58,065 nucleotides of DNA from Chitinophagaceae bacterium. Its GTDB lineage: Bacteria > Bacteroidota > Bacteroidia > Chitinophagales > Chitinophagaceae. The notes beneath the pieces were generated by a model. That model was not told where the DNA came from. It did not search any database and saw only the letters and a list, made by a program, of their open reading frames with translations. Below are positions 35,899 to 45,105 of the stretch, piece after piece; the stretch's first letter is position 1; each line of letters starts with the position of its first letter. The translations under genes and the position numbers were made by a program. The DNA lies in assembly GCA_025449645.1 (NCBI GenBank), contig JANWIY010000137.1:1-58065 (forward strand). The letters are read 5' to 3'.

Positions 35899-38064
35899 AT
35901 GCTCATGAGAAAAGGAATTCTCCAAAGGCAGAGAGATGCAACGGATTGCGGGGCTGCCTGTCTAGCTTCCGTGGCAGCTAACTACGGACTCCGGATTCCA
36001 GTCACCCTTGTCCGTCAATATGCCGGAACGGATAAACTGGGAACAAATCTTTTCGGATTGATGGAAGCGGCTAAACGTCTGCATTTCCAGGCTAAAGCAG
36101 TAAAAGCCAATCCTGCAGATCTCGGGGAGATACCCTTACCCGCCATCTTCCACATGGTTCAGGATGCCGGGCTTCAGCATTTTGTAGTGGTTTACCGCAT
36201 CCGCAGGAACCATGTGTTCTATATGGATCCGGCCAGAGGAAAAATAGTCAGGCAATCGTCGAATGCATTTAAGAAAGCCTGGACCGGCGTACTGATGCTT
36301 TTATTACCCGAGGCAAATTTCCGAAGGGAAAATCAGCATACACCCGTTTTCAAAAGATTCCGGAAGTTGATCGACCCCCACCGGACTATGATTGTACAGG
36401 CATTATTCGGTTCGCTGGCATATACGATACTTGGACTGGCGACCTCGATTTATATAGAAAAGATCGTTGATTTCGTACTTCCTGATGAAAACAGGAAACT
36501 GATGAATCTGCTGGGTCTGATCATGGTCATCATTTTACTCTTTCAAATCGGGATCGGGTATTTCAAGTCCCTGATCATGCTTAGAACCGGGCAGCAGATC
36601 GATGCGCAACTAATCCTTGGATATTACAAGCACCTGATGGGTCTTCCGCAGACATTTTTTGACAGCATGCGGGTTGGGGAAATTATTAGCCGCGTTAACG
36701 ATGCCGTGAAAATCCGTGCCTTTATTAACGATACGGCCTTATATATGATCATTCAAATGATGACGATGGTATTTAGCGTGGCTGCGATGTTTTTATATTA
36801 CTGGAAGCTCGCCCTGGCCATGTTGCTCATGATACCTGTCTATGTGCTCTTATACATGATCAGTAACAGGATCAATGCAAAATGTCAGCGGAAAATGATG
36901 GAAACAGGAGCAGCGCTGGAAAGCCAGCTGATAGAAAGCATCCGCGGTGCCGGAACAATAAAGAGATTTGGTACTGAAAATTATTTTAGCCGGCAGACTG
37001 AAAAAAAATTCATTCCGCTGATGCGGGCGGTACACAATGCAGGGAAATCAACTATCAGGCTCGGTAGTCTCTCTGAACTAAGTACCCGGTTGATAACTAT
37101 TATCATTTTATGGATTGGAAGTTATTTCGTGATGGACCGGCAGTTATCCCCCGGGGCGCTTTTGTCTTTTTATGCACTGGCTGGCTATTTCACAACGCCT
37201 GTTCAGGCCCTGATCGGAATGAATAAGAATATGCAGGACGCATTGATCGCCGCCGACCGGTTATTCGAAATCATTGATCTGGAAACAGAAAAAACCGAAG
37301 GAAGTTATTGTACGGCTTCAGCTATATCACCGGGCAACATCGAATTCAGAAATGTGCAATTTCGTTATGGTTTCAGAACAAAAGTATTTGACGGATTGAA
37401 TCTCACTATTGAAAAGCACCAGATCACAGCCATCCTGGGGGAGAGCGGTTCGGGAAAATCCACACTTCTTTCCCTCATACAACGGTTGTACCCGCTGAAT
37501 GAGGGAACTATATTCATTGGGGGAACGGATATCCGATATGCAAGCCATGCGGCCCTTCGCCGGATGATTGCCGCTGTTCCCCAGCAAACGGATCTTTTCA
37601 AGGGCACCCTGATGACCAATATTGCTTTAGGTGAGGAAAATCCGGATATGGAAACTGTCTTGCAGTTATGCAGGCGGCTGGGATTGGAAGAATTTATTGA
37701 TAACCTTCCCGGACAATATGAGGCGGAGATCCAGGAACAGGGCGTTAATCTCTCAGGGGGCCAAAGACAGCGGATCGCCATCGCCAGAGCATTATACCGG
37801 AAACCGGAAATTCTAATCCTGGACGAGGCTGAATCCGCACTCGATCCAGAAAGTGAACAAAAAGTAAATGAAACAATTCAATGGTTTTATGGTCAGAAAA
37901 AAACCGTCATTTTCATTACCCATCGTTTGTCGACCATAAAAGGCTGCCATCGGATCATTCTGCTTAAAGACGGAAAGCTCGCCGCACAAGGATCACACGA
38001 AAACCTGATCGCGGAGAACGGGGAATACGCGAGGTGGTGGGAGGCGAAGGAGGAAATGTGGTAA
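35899..38064 (+). CDS. Peptidase-containing ABC exporter (C39 peptidase-TMD-NBD)
   Basis: A 721-residue exporter. Residues 1-135 form a C39 cysteine peptidase with Cys17 (TDCGAACL), His94 (LQHFVVVY) and Asp110 (YMDPARG) in place, so it should cut the GG leaders during export. Next come about six membrane segments (residues ~165-430) and the ATPase part with Walker A GESGSGKST, signature LSGGQRQRIAIARAL and a Walker B ending LILDEAESALD (Glu where Thr is more usual). It starts five bases after the HlyD gene. Substrates are most likely the two adjacent GG peptides. Confidence 0.92.
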   Translation: MLMRKGILQRQRDATDCGAACLASVAANYGLRIPVTLVRQYAGTDKLGTNLFGLMEAAKRLHFQAKAVKANPADLGEIPLPAIFHMVQDAGLQHFVVVYRIRRNHVFYMDPARGKIVRQSSNAFKKAWTGVLMLLLPEANFRRENQHTPVFKRFRKLIDPHRTMIVQALFGSLAYTILGLATSIYIEKIVDFVLPDENRKLMNLLGLIMVIILLFQIGIGYFKSLIMLRTGQQIDAQLILGYYKHLMGLPQTFFDSMRVGEIISRVNDAVKIRAFINDTALYMIIQMMTMVFSVAAMFLYYWKLALAMLLMIPVYVLLYMISNRINAKCQRKMMETGAALESQLIESIRGAGTIKRFGTENYFSRQTEKKFIPLMRAVHNAGKSTIRLGSLSELSTRLITIIILWIGSYFVMDRQLSPGALLSFYALAGYFTTPVQALIGMNKNMQDALIAADRLFEIIDLETEKTEGSYCTASAISPGNIEFRNVQFRYGFRTKVFDGLNLTIEKHQITAILGESGSGKSTLLSLIQRLYPLNEGTIFIGGTDIRYASHAALRRMIAAVPQQTDLFKGTLMTNIALGEENPDMETVLQLCRRLGLEEFIDNLPGQYEAEIQEQGVNLSGGQRQRIAIARALYRKPEILILDEAESALDPESEQKVNETIQWFYGQKKTVIFITHRLSTIKGCHRIILLKDGKLAAQGSHENLIAENGEYARWWEAKEEMW

Positions 38065-38067
38065 CGG

Positions 38068-38387
38068 AATTTGAAAATTTGAAAATTTGAAAATGAGGAA
38101 GACAATGTGTTAATGAGGGAATGTGGAAACGTGAAAATGTGCTCATGTAATTTGAAAATGAGGAAGGCAGTGTGTTATTGTGAAAATGTGCTTATGTGGA
38201 AATGCTTCGTTTAGAGAAGCGAAGCGAAAGTGGGGTAGTCTAAATTTGAGGTTGCACATGTGTATATAATTGAATTGGAGGATTTGGAACTTTCTTATTT
38301 GGATTATAAAATAAACGAATTTCCGGACGTCTGACTAAATTTGAAGGTCAGTAAAGAATTGAGCTGCCCTCATTTTCACATTATCAC
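38068..38387. repeat. Family B intergenic repeat, copy B2
   Basis: Begins four bases after the exporter stop with three AAAATTTG units, continues through AAATGAGG, AATGTGTTAATGAGG and GAAAATGTGCTCATG words to about 38200, and ends at 38367-38387 in CCCTCATTTTCACATTATCAC, the reverse complement of those words. A GCTTCG/CGAAGC hairpin sits at 38203-38224. No gene is seen in the 332-base gap. Confidence 0.6.
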
Positions 38388-38396
38388 TTTTCCTCC

Positions 38397-39560
38397 ATGA
38401 ACCTTTCTTATATTATCAATGAACTGGGCGAAGAGCGGGAGAACTACTTCGGCGCTATTGCCCCACCCATTATCCAAACCAGCAATTTTCAGGTGAGAAG
38501 GGTGGATGAATTGAAAAAATTGTTTGAAGATGAATATAGTGGCTATCTGTACAGCAGGGGGCAGAACCCCACGGTGAATATCCTAAGGAAAAAACTTGCG
38601 GCCCTGGATCAGGCGGAGGACTGCCTGGTTTTTAACAGCGGCGCCTCGGCAATCTTTGCTGCGGTGCTCGCAAATACCAGGTCGGGGGATCATATAATAT
38701 CAGTTGACAAGCCATATTCGTCGGTTCAAAGTATTTTTGACAATACCCTTTCCCGGTTTGGAGTGGAGACAACCTATGTCGACGGTTCCCGCCTTGAAAA
38801 TTTTGAAAAAGCAAGGCGGCCAAACAGCAGGTTTGTTTATCTGGAAAGTCCGAATTCCTGGTCCTTCGCAATCCAGGATATTTCGGGAGTTGCTGCTTTT
38901 GCAAAACGGCATGGGATTACCACCATGATAGATAATTCCTATTGCACCCCACTGTACCAGCAACCTATTACCCTGGGAATTGACCTATGTATGCAAACTG
39001 CAACCAAATATATCGGTGGCCACAGTGATACACTAGGAGGCATACTCACGGGGTCGAAGGAAAGGATAAAAAAAATATTCGACTCGGAGTTCCTGGCTAC
39101 GGGCAGCGGCATCCAGCCTTTTAATGCCTGGTTGCTGGTCCGGGGCCTGCGGACCCTTGAATCCAGGATGGTGCGCATTACTGAAAGCTCATGGAAAGTG
39201 CTGGATTACCTGAAAAAGCACCCCTTTGTAGAACGTGTGCTTTTTCCCCTGGATATCGATTTTCCACAATACGCACTGGCAAAAAAACAAATGAAAAATG
39301 CCTGCGGTCTGATCAGTTTTTATGTAAGGGCCGTGTCCAGAGAGCAAATTGTAAAATTCTGCGAGGGGATGAAACATATTATGATGGCCGTTAGTTGGGG
39401 TGGTCATGAGTCCCTGATCCTGCCGCGTTGCACCTACATTGAAAACATCCAGTTCGATGCCGCTAACCCTGACCACCGGATGCTCAGATTGTACGTTGGA
39501 TTGGAAAATCCGGATTATATCATGGAGGACCTCGAACAATCCTTCCGCCTATCATTCTAA
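38397..39560 (+). CDS. Cys/Met-metabolism PLP enzyme (cystathionine synthase/lyase-like)
   Basis: A 387-residue fold-type I PLP enzyme. Motifs: YLYSRGQNPTVNILRKKLAAL, the phosphate site NSGASAIFAAV, DNSYCTPLYQQP with the ring Asp, and TATKYIGGHSDTLGG with Lys204 for the Schiff base. The family covers cystathionine gamma-synthase, beta/gamma-lyases and methionine gamma-lyase; which reaction is not clear, since the substrate-specific residues were not resolved by eye. It stands alone between repeat B2 and the tolC unit. Confidence 0.85.
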   Translation: MNLSYIINELGEERENYFGAIAPPIIQTSNFQVRRVDELKKLFEDEYSGYLYSRGQNPTVNILRKKLAALDQAEDCLVFNSGASAIFAAVLANTRSGDHIISVDKPYSSVQSIFDNTLSRFGVETTYVDGSRLENFEKARRPNSRFVYLESPNSWSFAIQDISGVAAFAKRHGITTMIDNSYCTPLYQQPITLGIDLCMQTATKYIGGHSDTLGGILTGSKERIKKIFDSEFLATGSGIQPFNAWLLVRGLRTLESRMVRITESSWKVLDYLKKHPFVERVLFPLDIDFPQYALAKKQMKNACGLISFYVRAVSREQIVKFCEGMKHIMMAVSWGGHESLILPRCTYIENIQFDAANPDHRMLRLYVGLENPDYIMEDLEQSFRLSF

Positions 39561-39584
39561 TGGCATTTTTAAGGTTTTTTTTGA

Positions 39585-39614
39585 TTGAGAATGAGAATGT
39601 ATTCTTTACTTTAG
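39585..39614 (+). promoter_or_regulatory. Candidate promoter of the tolC unit
   Basis: A TTG (39585-39587) is followed after 19 bases by TACTTTAG (39607-39614), near the Bacteroidota consensus TTG-N19-TAnnTTTG, about 70 bases before the tolC start codon. Confidence 0.4.
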
Positions 39615-39681
39615 CAAAATTTCTGGCAACACCTTGCTCCGGCAGGCTGTGCAGGGGAAGAATTCCCAATAAACTTGTTAC

Positions 39682-41136
39682 ATGAGAACTACCAAAGCGC
39701 TGACCTTTTTCCTATGCTCTTTCATTTTTAATTTAAAAGCTGCCGGCCAGGATAAATGGGATCTCCGCCGTTGTGTTCAATACGCAATAAGCAACAATAT
39801 TTCAATCAAGCAGGCTGATATAGATGCCCGTACCGCTAAACTCAATTTCGATCAGGCAAAATGGACGCAATTAGGGTCTGCCAGCTTTAATACACCCATT
39901 GGGTTAACATTCGGACGGTCCATTGACAGAACAACAAATATTTATGAAAATACCCAGTCCCTTTTCCAGGGATATACTTTATCCGCGGGCATAACCCTTT
40001 TCAACTGGTTTGCATTGCGCCGTTCGGTGGAATCGAATAAATTCAGCTATGAAGCACAGAAAGTGAATATTGACAAAGTCAAAAATGATGTCACGCTGAA
40101 TGTGGCTGCGGGCTATTTACAGGCTCTCCTTGCCAAGGAACAGGTTACACTTGCCAGAACAAAGCTGGAGCTCACCCGCCAGCAATTAGATAACACCGAG
40201 AAACTGGTAACCGCCGGTTCAGTTCCTGAATTGAATGCTGCGGAGCTGGAAGTTCAATTTGCCACGGATACATCTTCCGTGATTTCCGCACAGGAAACAT
40301 ATGATATCGACAACCTTCAGTTAATGGCAATTCTGAACCTCGATGCAGCTTCACAGTTCGATCTGGAAACGCCTCCGATAGAGACTATTCCGGTGGAGCC
40401 CATTGCCAGCCTTCAGCCGGACCTCGTGTATGCTGTTGCCGTAAGCACATTCCCGCAACAAAAGATGAACGACCTGAGGATCAGCGCAGCGCAAAAAAAT
40501 GTGGACTATACCCGCGGTCTGCTATATCCTACCCTTACCGCTTTTGGAGGACTTGGTGATAACTTTGCAAATAGCCTCCAACGGTTAAATTTTACCCAGA
40601 CCATTATTTCAACCGGAGCTTATGCGGTCGATCCGGCCAACAACCAGTATCCTGTTTTTGCGCCAAATGTTACGACGTCCTATAGCAGTCAGCCCATCAG
40701 CAAGGTATTTAATGGCTATGGTACCCAGATAAGCAACAACTTTGGCCAGCAGGTCGGTTTGCAATTGAACATTCCGATTTTCAATGGGAATTCGTCCCGG
40801 ATCAACTACAAAAAGGCTCAATTAAATGTGATTACCGCAAAACTCACCAAAGACAATGACCTGCTTACGCTCAAACAAAATATTTACCAGGCCTATTATA
40901 ATGCTGTTGCCTCCATGGAAAAATACGAAGCCAATAAGAAGGCAGTTGCAGTTGCCGAAAGATCCTTTGATCTGTCTACAAAGCGATACAATATCGGTAT
41001 GCTGAATACCATCGACTATCTCACCAATCAGAATAATCTTTTTACCGCACGCATAAACGTGCTCATCTCCCAATATGATTATGTGTTCCGTATGAAAGTA
41101 CTTGAATATTATAAGGGCCTTGGGATTAAACTATAA
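39682..41136 (+). CDS. TolC-family outer membrane efflux protein
   Basis: A 484-residue exported protein (signal peptide ending KAAGQ) built of two TolC repeats: long helices with periodic hydrophobics (residues ~90-200 and ~365-460) and short beta segments. WDLRRCVQYAISNNISIKQADID at the start and NIGMLNTIDYLTNQNNL near the end are typical. It forms the outer-membrane duct of an efflux or export system and lies 22 bases before the adaptor gene. It might also serve the peptide exporter upstream (inference). Confidence 0.88.
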   Translation: MRTTKALTFFLCSFIFNLKAAGQDKWDLRRCVQYAISNNISIKQADIDARTAKLNFDQAKWTQLGSASFNTPIGLTFGRSIDRTTNIYENTQSLFQGYTLSAGITLFNWFALRRSVESNKFSYEAQKVNIDKVKNDVTLNVAAGYLQALLAKEQVTLARTKLELTRQQLDNTEKLVTAGSVPELNAAELEVQFATDTSSVISAQETYDIDNLQLMAILNLDAASQFDLETPPIETIPVEPIASLQPDLVYAVAVSTFPQQKMNDLRISAAQKNVDYTRGLLYPTLTAFGGLGDNFANSLQRLNFTQTIISTGAYAVDPANNQYPVFAPNVTTSYSSQPISKVFNGYGTQISNNFGQQVGLQLNIPIFNGNSSRINYKKAQLNVITAKLTKDNDLLTLKQNIYQAYYNAVASMEKYEANKKAVAVAERSFDLSTKRYNIGMLNTIDYLTNQNNLFTARINVLISQYDYVFRMKVLEYYKGLGIKL

Positions 41137-41158
41137 AACACCTTCATAACCTGACAGC

Positions 41159-42550
41159 ATGAAAAAGAAATTGCTCTGGATCATCATAAGCCTTGTAGTT
41201 ATCGTTCTTATCCTCGTCATTCTCAAAAAATCGGGGGTAATCGGAAAAGAAGAAGGTATCAAGGTGTCTATGGAAAAGGTTCAAAAAAAATCAATTACTG
41301 AAACCGTCACTGCGAGCGGGAAAATTTATCCGGAAATAGAGGTAAAAATGAGTTCTGATGTTTCAGGCGAAATTGTTGAGCTCAATGTGCAGGAAGGCGA
41401 TAGTGTAAAAAAAGGTCAGCAGCTGGCTAAAATTTATGCCGATATCTATGGTAATCAGGTTAACCAGGCAGCCGCTCAGGTGAATCAGCAGGAAGCGATG
41501 GTGGACAATGTTTCAGCAACCCTTCCCGGCTTAAAAGCAAGCATGGATGCCGCGCAGGCGCAGTACGACCGCCAGAAGCAGTTGCTTGCACAGAAAGTGA
41601 TATCCCAATCGGAATTTGAAACAGCAGAAACAACCCTGAGAACTGCCCAGGCAACTTATAATGCAGCACAGCAAAGTGTGCACAGTAATATGGCGGCCGT
41701 GGCCAGCGCAAAAGCCAACCTCGCCATTCAGGCGGAGAATGTTAGCCGTACCACCATCACTTCACCAATTAACGGGGTGATATCCCTGCTTAGCGTTAAA
41801 AAAGGAGAACGCGTGGTAGGGAATTCCATGATGGCCGGAACTGAAATGATGCGCGTGGCCGACATGAGTAAGATCGAAGCCATCGTAGACGTGGGTGAAA
41901 ATGACATTCCGAAAGTTCTTCTGGGTGATTCCGCTACGGTGGAAGTAGACGCTTATAACAACAGGAAATTTAACGGTATCGTTACCCAGATTGCGAGCAG
42001 TATTGTTGCAACTTCAGCATCCTCTACATCAAGCAGTGGCAATAGTACCAATGATGTCACCAATTATAAGGTACATATCCGCCTTGATCCCAATTCTTAT
42101 AAGGATCTGATAAATCCTAAAAGACCCAAGAGCCTGGTCTTCCGTCCGGGAATGACAGCGAATGCGGACATTCAAACTAAAACACACACGAATGTACTTT
42201 CCGTTCCGATCAATGCTGTAACGACCAGAGAAAAAACAGCAGGCTCTCAGGCCGCAGCCAAAGACGCAAAAGCAGGGGACGATAATGCTGATAATGCTGA
42301 TAACAACGCCATGAGTTCAGGCGGAGGAGATCTTGATGAAGTGGTGTTTCTGTTGAAGCCGGATAACACTGTGAAGAAAGTGAAAGTGAAGACCTCAATC
42401 CAGGATATCAATAACATTGAAATTACCGATGGTCTGAAAGCAGGAGATGAGGTGATTACCGGGCCTTATGGTACCGTCAGCAAGACTCTCAATGACGGAA
42501 CAAAAGTTACGGTTGTAGCAAAGGATAAACTTTTCGAAACCAAAAAATGA
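41159..42550 (+). CDS. Efflux periplasmic adaptor (MacA/HlyD-like membrane fusion protein)
   Basis: 463 residues: one N-terminal membrane span (about 4-22), a barrel-sandwich start (TVTASGKIYPEIEVKMSSDVSGEI with EGDSVKKGQQLA), a coiled-coil hairpin with many Ala and Gln (about 100-195), the closing lipoyl half (TTITSPINGVISLLSVKKGE) and a beta-barrel/MP domain. A low-complexity insertion (KDAKAGDDNADNADNNAMSSGG) lies near residue 370. The expected ABC permease (MacB-like) or RND pump does not follow; the next gene is gpsA. Confidence 0.88.
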   Translation: MKKKLLWIIISLVVIVLILVILKKSGVIGKEEGIKVSMEKVQKKSITETVTASGKIYPEIEVKMSSDVSGEIVELNVQEGDSVKKGQQLAKIYADIYGNQVNQAAAQVNQQEAMVDNVSATLPGLKASMDAAQAQYDRQKQLLAQKVISQSEFETAETTLRTAQATYNAAQQSVHSNMAAVASAKANLAIQAENVSRTTITSPINGVISLLSVKKGERVVGNSMMAGTEMMRVADMSKIEAIVDVGENDIPKVLLGDSATVEVDAYNNRKFNGIVTQIASSIVATSASSTSSSGNSTNDVTNYKVHIRLDPNSYKDLINPKRPKSLVFRPGMTANADIQTKTHTNVLSVPINAVTTREKTAGSQAAAKDAKAGDDNADNADNNAMSSGGGDLDEVVFLLKPDNTVKKVKVKTSIQDINNIEITDGLKAGDEVITGPYGTVSKTLNDGTKVTVVAKDKLFETKK

Positions 42551-42592
42551 CCCCGTCCAAAGGCTGTATATTTATACCAAATTCAAGCGCAA

Positions 42593-43630
42593 ATGCGTTT
42601 TGGGATCATAGGAAGCGGCAGTTGGGCAACCGCGCTGGCAAAGATTCTCACTGATACCGGCCATTCGATAAACTGGTGGATCCGGAATGAATCGATCATC
42701 CGGCATCTGGAAAGCCGGAGGCACAACCCGCAATACCTCAGCTCGGTTTATTTTGATACCGCTAAATTAAAACTCAGCACCAATCTGCCCGAGGTGATAC
42801 GCGATTCCAGTTGCCTGATTGTAGCCTTTCCATCCGCTTATATCGAAAAGATTTTTGAAGAACTTCCGGCCGATGTCTTTCAGAATAAGCAAGTGCTGTC
42901 TGCAGTCAAAGGCATTCTGCCGGGTAAAAACCTGCTGCTAAATGAATACCTCAAGAACCGGTTTCAGATCGGATTGGACAGGTATTTCACACTTATGGGA
43001 CCCTGCCACGCCGAAGAGATTGCGGCTGAAAAGTTATCTTATCTGACTTTTTCAGGCGTAAACGAAACCTCAACGGGAGAACTTGCGTCTAATTTCTCGA
43101 CGGACTACCTGAATACCATTACGAATACAGACTTATATGGCGTTCAATATGCCGCCGTGCTGAAGAATATCTATGCCCTTGGGGCAGGCATGGCGCACGG
43201 ACTTGAATATGGTGACAATTTCCTCAGCGTTTTCATTGCCAATTGCGCTGATGAAATGGCCGGATTTCTGCATAAAGCCGGTATCCGCCATATCGAGGTA
43301 GGAATTCACGACAGGGAGGCTTTGCACCCGGCGAAAAAAAGCGCCAATTATGCGGCTTCCGTGTACCTCGGCGATTTATTGGTGACCTGTTATTCCCTTT
43401 TCAGCCGTAATCGCAATTTCGGCAACATGATCGGAAAAGGTTACTCGGTGAATGCGGCAAAGTTGGAATTGAATATGGTGGCAGAGGGGTATAATGGCAG
43501 CAGTTGCATTTATCACATAAACAGGTTGCTGAAAGCCGACATGCCGATAGCCGAAACGGTCTACCGGATCCTATGGGAAAATGTTAATGTTAGGCAGGGG
43601 TTTAAACAAATGGAGTCTTTGTTGGTCTGA
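42593..43630 (+). CDS. gpsA: Glycerol-3-phosphate dehydrogenase, NAD(P)-dependent
   Basis: 345-residue cytoplasmic enzyme that reduces dihydroxyacetone phosphate to sn-glycerol-3-phosphate for phospholipid synthesis. The N-terminal GIIGSGSWATALA is the dinucleotide fold; later SAVKGILPGKN, MGPCHAEEIA and AAVLKNIYALGAGMAHGLEYGDN with the catalytic Lys are clear. It lies 42 bases after the adaptor gene. It supplies the sn-1 phosphate acceptor of ordinary lipids, the mirror image of the one used by the GGGPS-like enzyme. Confidence 0.93.
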   Translation: MRFGIIGSGSWATALAKILTDTGHSINWWIRNESIIRHLESRRHNPQYLSSVYFDTAKLKLSTNLPEVIRDSSCLIVAFPSAYIEKIFEELPADVFQNKQVLSAVKGILPGKNLLLNEYLKNRFQIGLDRYFTLMGPCHAEEIAAEKLSYLTFSGVNETSTGELASNFSTDYLNTITNTDLYGVQYAAVLKNIYALGAGMAHGLEYGDNFLSVFIANCADEMAGFLHKAGIRHIEVGIHDREALHPAKKSANYAASVYLGDLLVTCYSLFSRNRNFGNMIGKGYSVNAAKLELNMVAEGYNGSSCIYHINRLLKADMPIAETVYRILWENVNVRQGFKQMESLLV

Positions 43631-43647
43631 ACTATAAAGGAAATTTT

Positions 43648-43797
43648 ATGATGCCGCTTTCTTTTCAGGGCTTTGGGTTTACCGCCCTTCTCATCATGGT
43701 AGCGGTGCTTTCTGCTTCGCAGTTGGTGAGGTATCTGAGGGAAAGATTTGAACATAAACATGGTTCGGCAGATAAAATAAAGGTTGATGGTAGATAG
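43648..43797 (+). CDS. Possible small membrane protein closed by repeat A5
   Basis: A 49-residue frame: MMPLSFQGFGFTALLIMV with one membrane span, then a basic tail. The last five codons, including TAG, lie inside the family A repeat that starts at 43783. The hydrophobic start is plausible, but the gene has no recognised family and may be a remnant cut by the repeat. Confidence 0.35.
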   Translation: MMPLSFQGFGFTALLIMVAVLSASQLVRYLRERFEHKHGSADKIKVDGR

Positions 43798-43918
43798 TTG
43801 ATGGTTGATGGACCTTCGTGAAAGTCAGCTTCCCAGATAGGATTGATCGTCATAGTATGGCCTGCAAAATTACATTTTGGTAATTGCACCTGATTTCCAT
43901 CAACTATCAACCATCAAC
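43783..43918. repeat. Family A inverted-repeat element, copy A5
   Basis: The left arm (43783-43812, 30 bases) is four GTTGATG-type units (the second reads GTAGATA) plus GA. The right arm (43896-43918) is three reverse-complement units plus two bases. The spacer is 83 bases; near its right end, read in reverse, is a TCAGGTGCAATT similar to the A2/A4 core. The right arm ends 11 bases from the hemW stop codon. Confidence 0.85.
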
Positions 43919-43929
43919 GAAAAGAGTGT

Positions 43930-45057
43930 TCAGTCAAAAAACAAAGCCCCCGCAATTCCGTCCGCAAATAATTTCCCCTTTGAAGTAAGTACTAATTTCT
44001 CATCCTCCTTTTTCATCTGGTCCTCCGCAATAAAATGGGCAGCATTTTTTTCCAGAAGATTTCCGCGGGCCGGACCAAATGCGCGCGTGATGTGCAGTAA
44101 ATCGAGACCTTCCATGGTCCTGAGGGAAGTCATGATGTACTCGTTCAGCAGGTCAACGGTTTTCAGGGTTTCGATTTCAAAGCACAATTCATGGTTGGCA
44201 ATGGATTGAATGTATCGTGAATTATTCGCGATATTCCATTGGCGCGTTTTACCGTCGAAGGAGTGCGCGGAGGGCCCCAGGCCCAGATACTTTTTAGATT
44301 GCCAGTAGCCGCTGTTGTGGCGGCTTCTTTTTCCCGGCCTGGCAAAATTGGAGATTTCATAATGTTCGTAGCCCGCTTCCTCCAGGCAAAGGATTCCCTG
44401 CAGGAACTGCCTGGCCTGATTTTCCGGCACCACTTCCTGCATTTTCCCTGCCTTTATTTTTTCATACAAAGCAGTTTTCGGTTCCACGGTTAATGCATAA
44501 CATGAGAGATGCGGGACCTGCAGGCCAATAGCCTTGCGCATATTTATCTGCCATCTTTCATCTGTCATACCTGGCAGCCCGTAAATCAGGTCAATGCTGA
44601 TATTTTCCAATCCGGCCGCCTGTGCATCCGGTACAGCGCTTAAAGCCTGATATTCGTCGTGGGCCCGGTTCATCCACAAAAGGTCCTCATTGAAAAACGA
44701 CTGCACTCCAATGCTGAGGCGGTTAATGCCCGCCTGCCTCCATTGGTTTAGCCTTTCGGGATGGATATCATCCGGATTGGCTTCGAGGGTGATCTCGGCG
44801 TCCGGGGCCAGTTTGAAATGGGAGTAAATGCGTTGAAGGATGGTCGCGATCTCCCCACCGGTCAGAAGCGATGGAGTACCGCCGCCAAAATAAATGGTTT
44901 CTACAGGCTCGTTCAGAAGATAATCCGATCTCAGATCCAACTCTTTCAATAAAGCAACCGTAAAATCGTTTTTCATTGCCAGGGAAGTGGAGAAATGAAA
45001 ATTGCAATAGTTGCAGGCTTGTTTGCAAAAGGGAATATGGATATAAATGCCTGCCAT
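43930..45057 (-). CDS. hemW: Radical SAM heme chaperone HemW
   Basis: A 375-residue radical SAM protein with the cluster motif CKQACNYCNF (Cys11, Cys15, Cys18), FGGGTPSLL for SAM binding, SIGVQSF, and the HNSGYW motif that separates HemW from the coproporphyrinogen oxidase HemN. HemW hands heme to target proteins; it is not an oxidase. Divergent from the BamA-like gene, with a 48-base gap. Confidence 0.9.
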   Translation of the reverse strand: MAGIYIHIPFCKQACNYCNFHFSTSLAMKNDFTVALLKELDLRSDYLLNEPVETIYFGGGTPSLLTGGEIATILQRIYSHFKLAPDAEITLEANPDDIHPERLNQWRQAGINRLSIGVQSFFNEDLLWMNRAHDEYQALSAVPDAQAAGLENISIDLIYGLPGMTDERWQINMRKAIGLQVPHLSCYALTVEPKTALYEKIKAGKMQEVVPENQARQFLQGILCLEEAGYEHYEISNFARPGKRSRHNSGYWQSKKYLGLGPSAHSFDGKTRQWNIANNSRYIQSIANHELCFEIETLKTVDLLNEYIMTSLRTMEGLDLLHITRAFGPARGNLLEKNAAHFIAEDQMKKEDEKLVLTSKGKLFADGIAGALFFD

Positions 45058-45105
45058 GCAGTATGACGAATTTTATCGAATATTATGATTGATTTCTGAG
45101 TGCGA

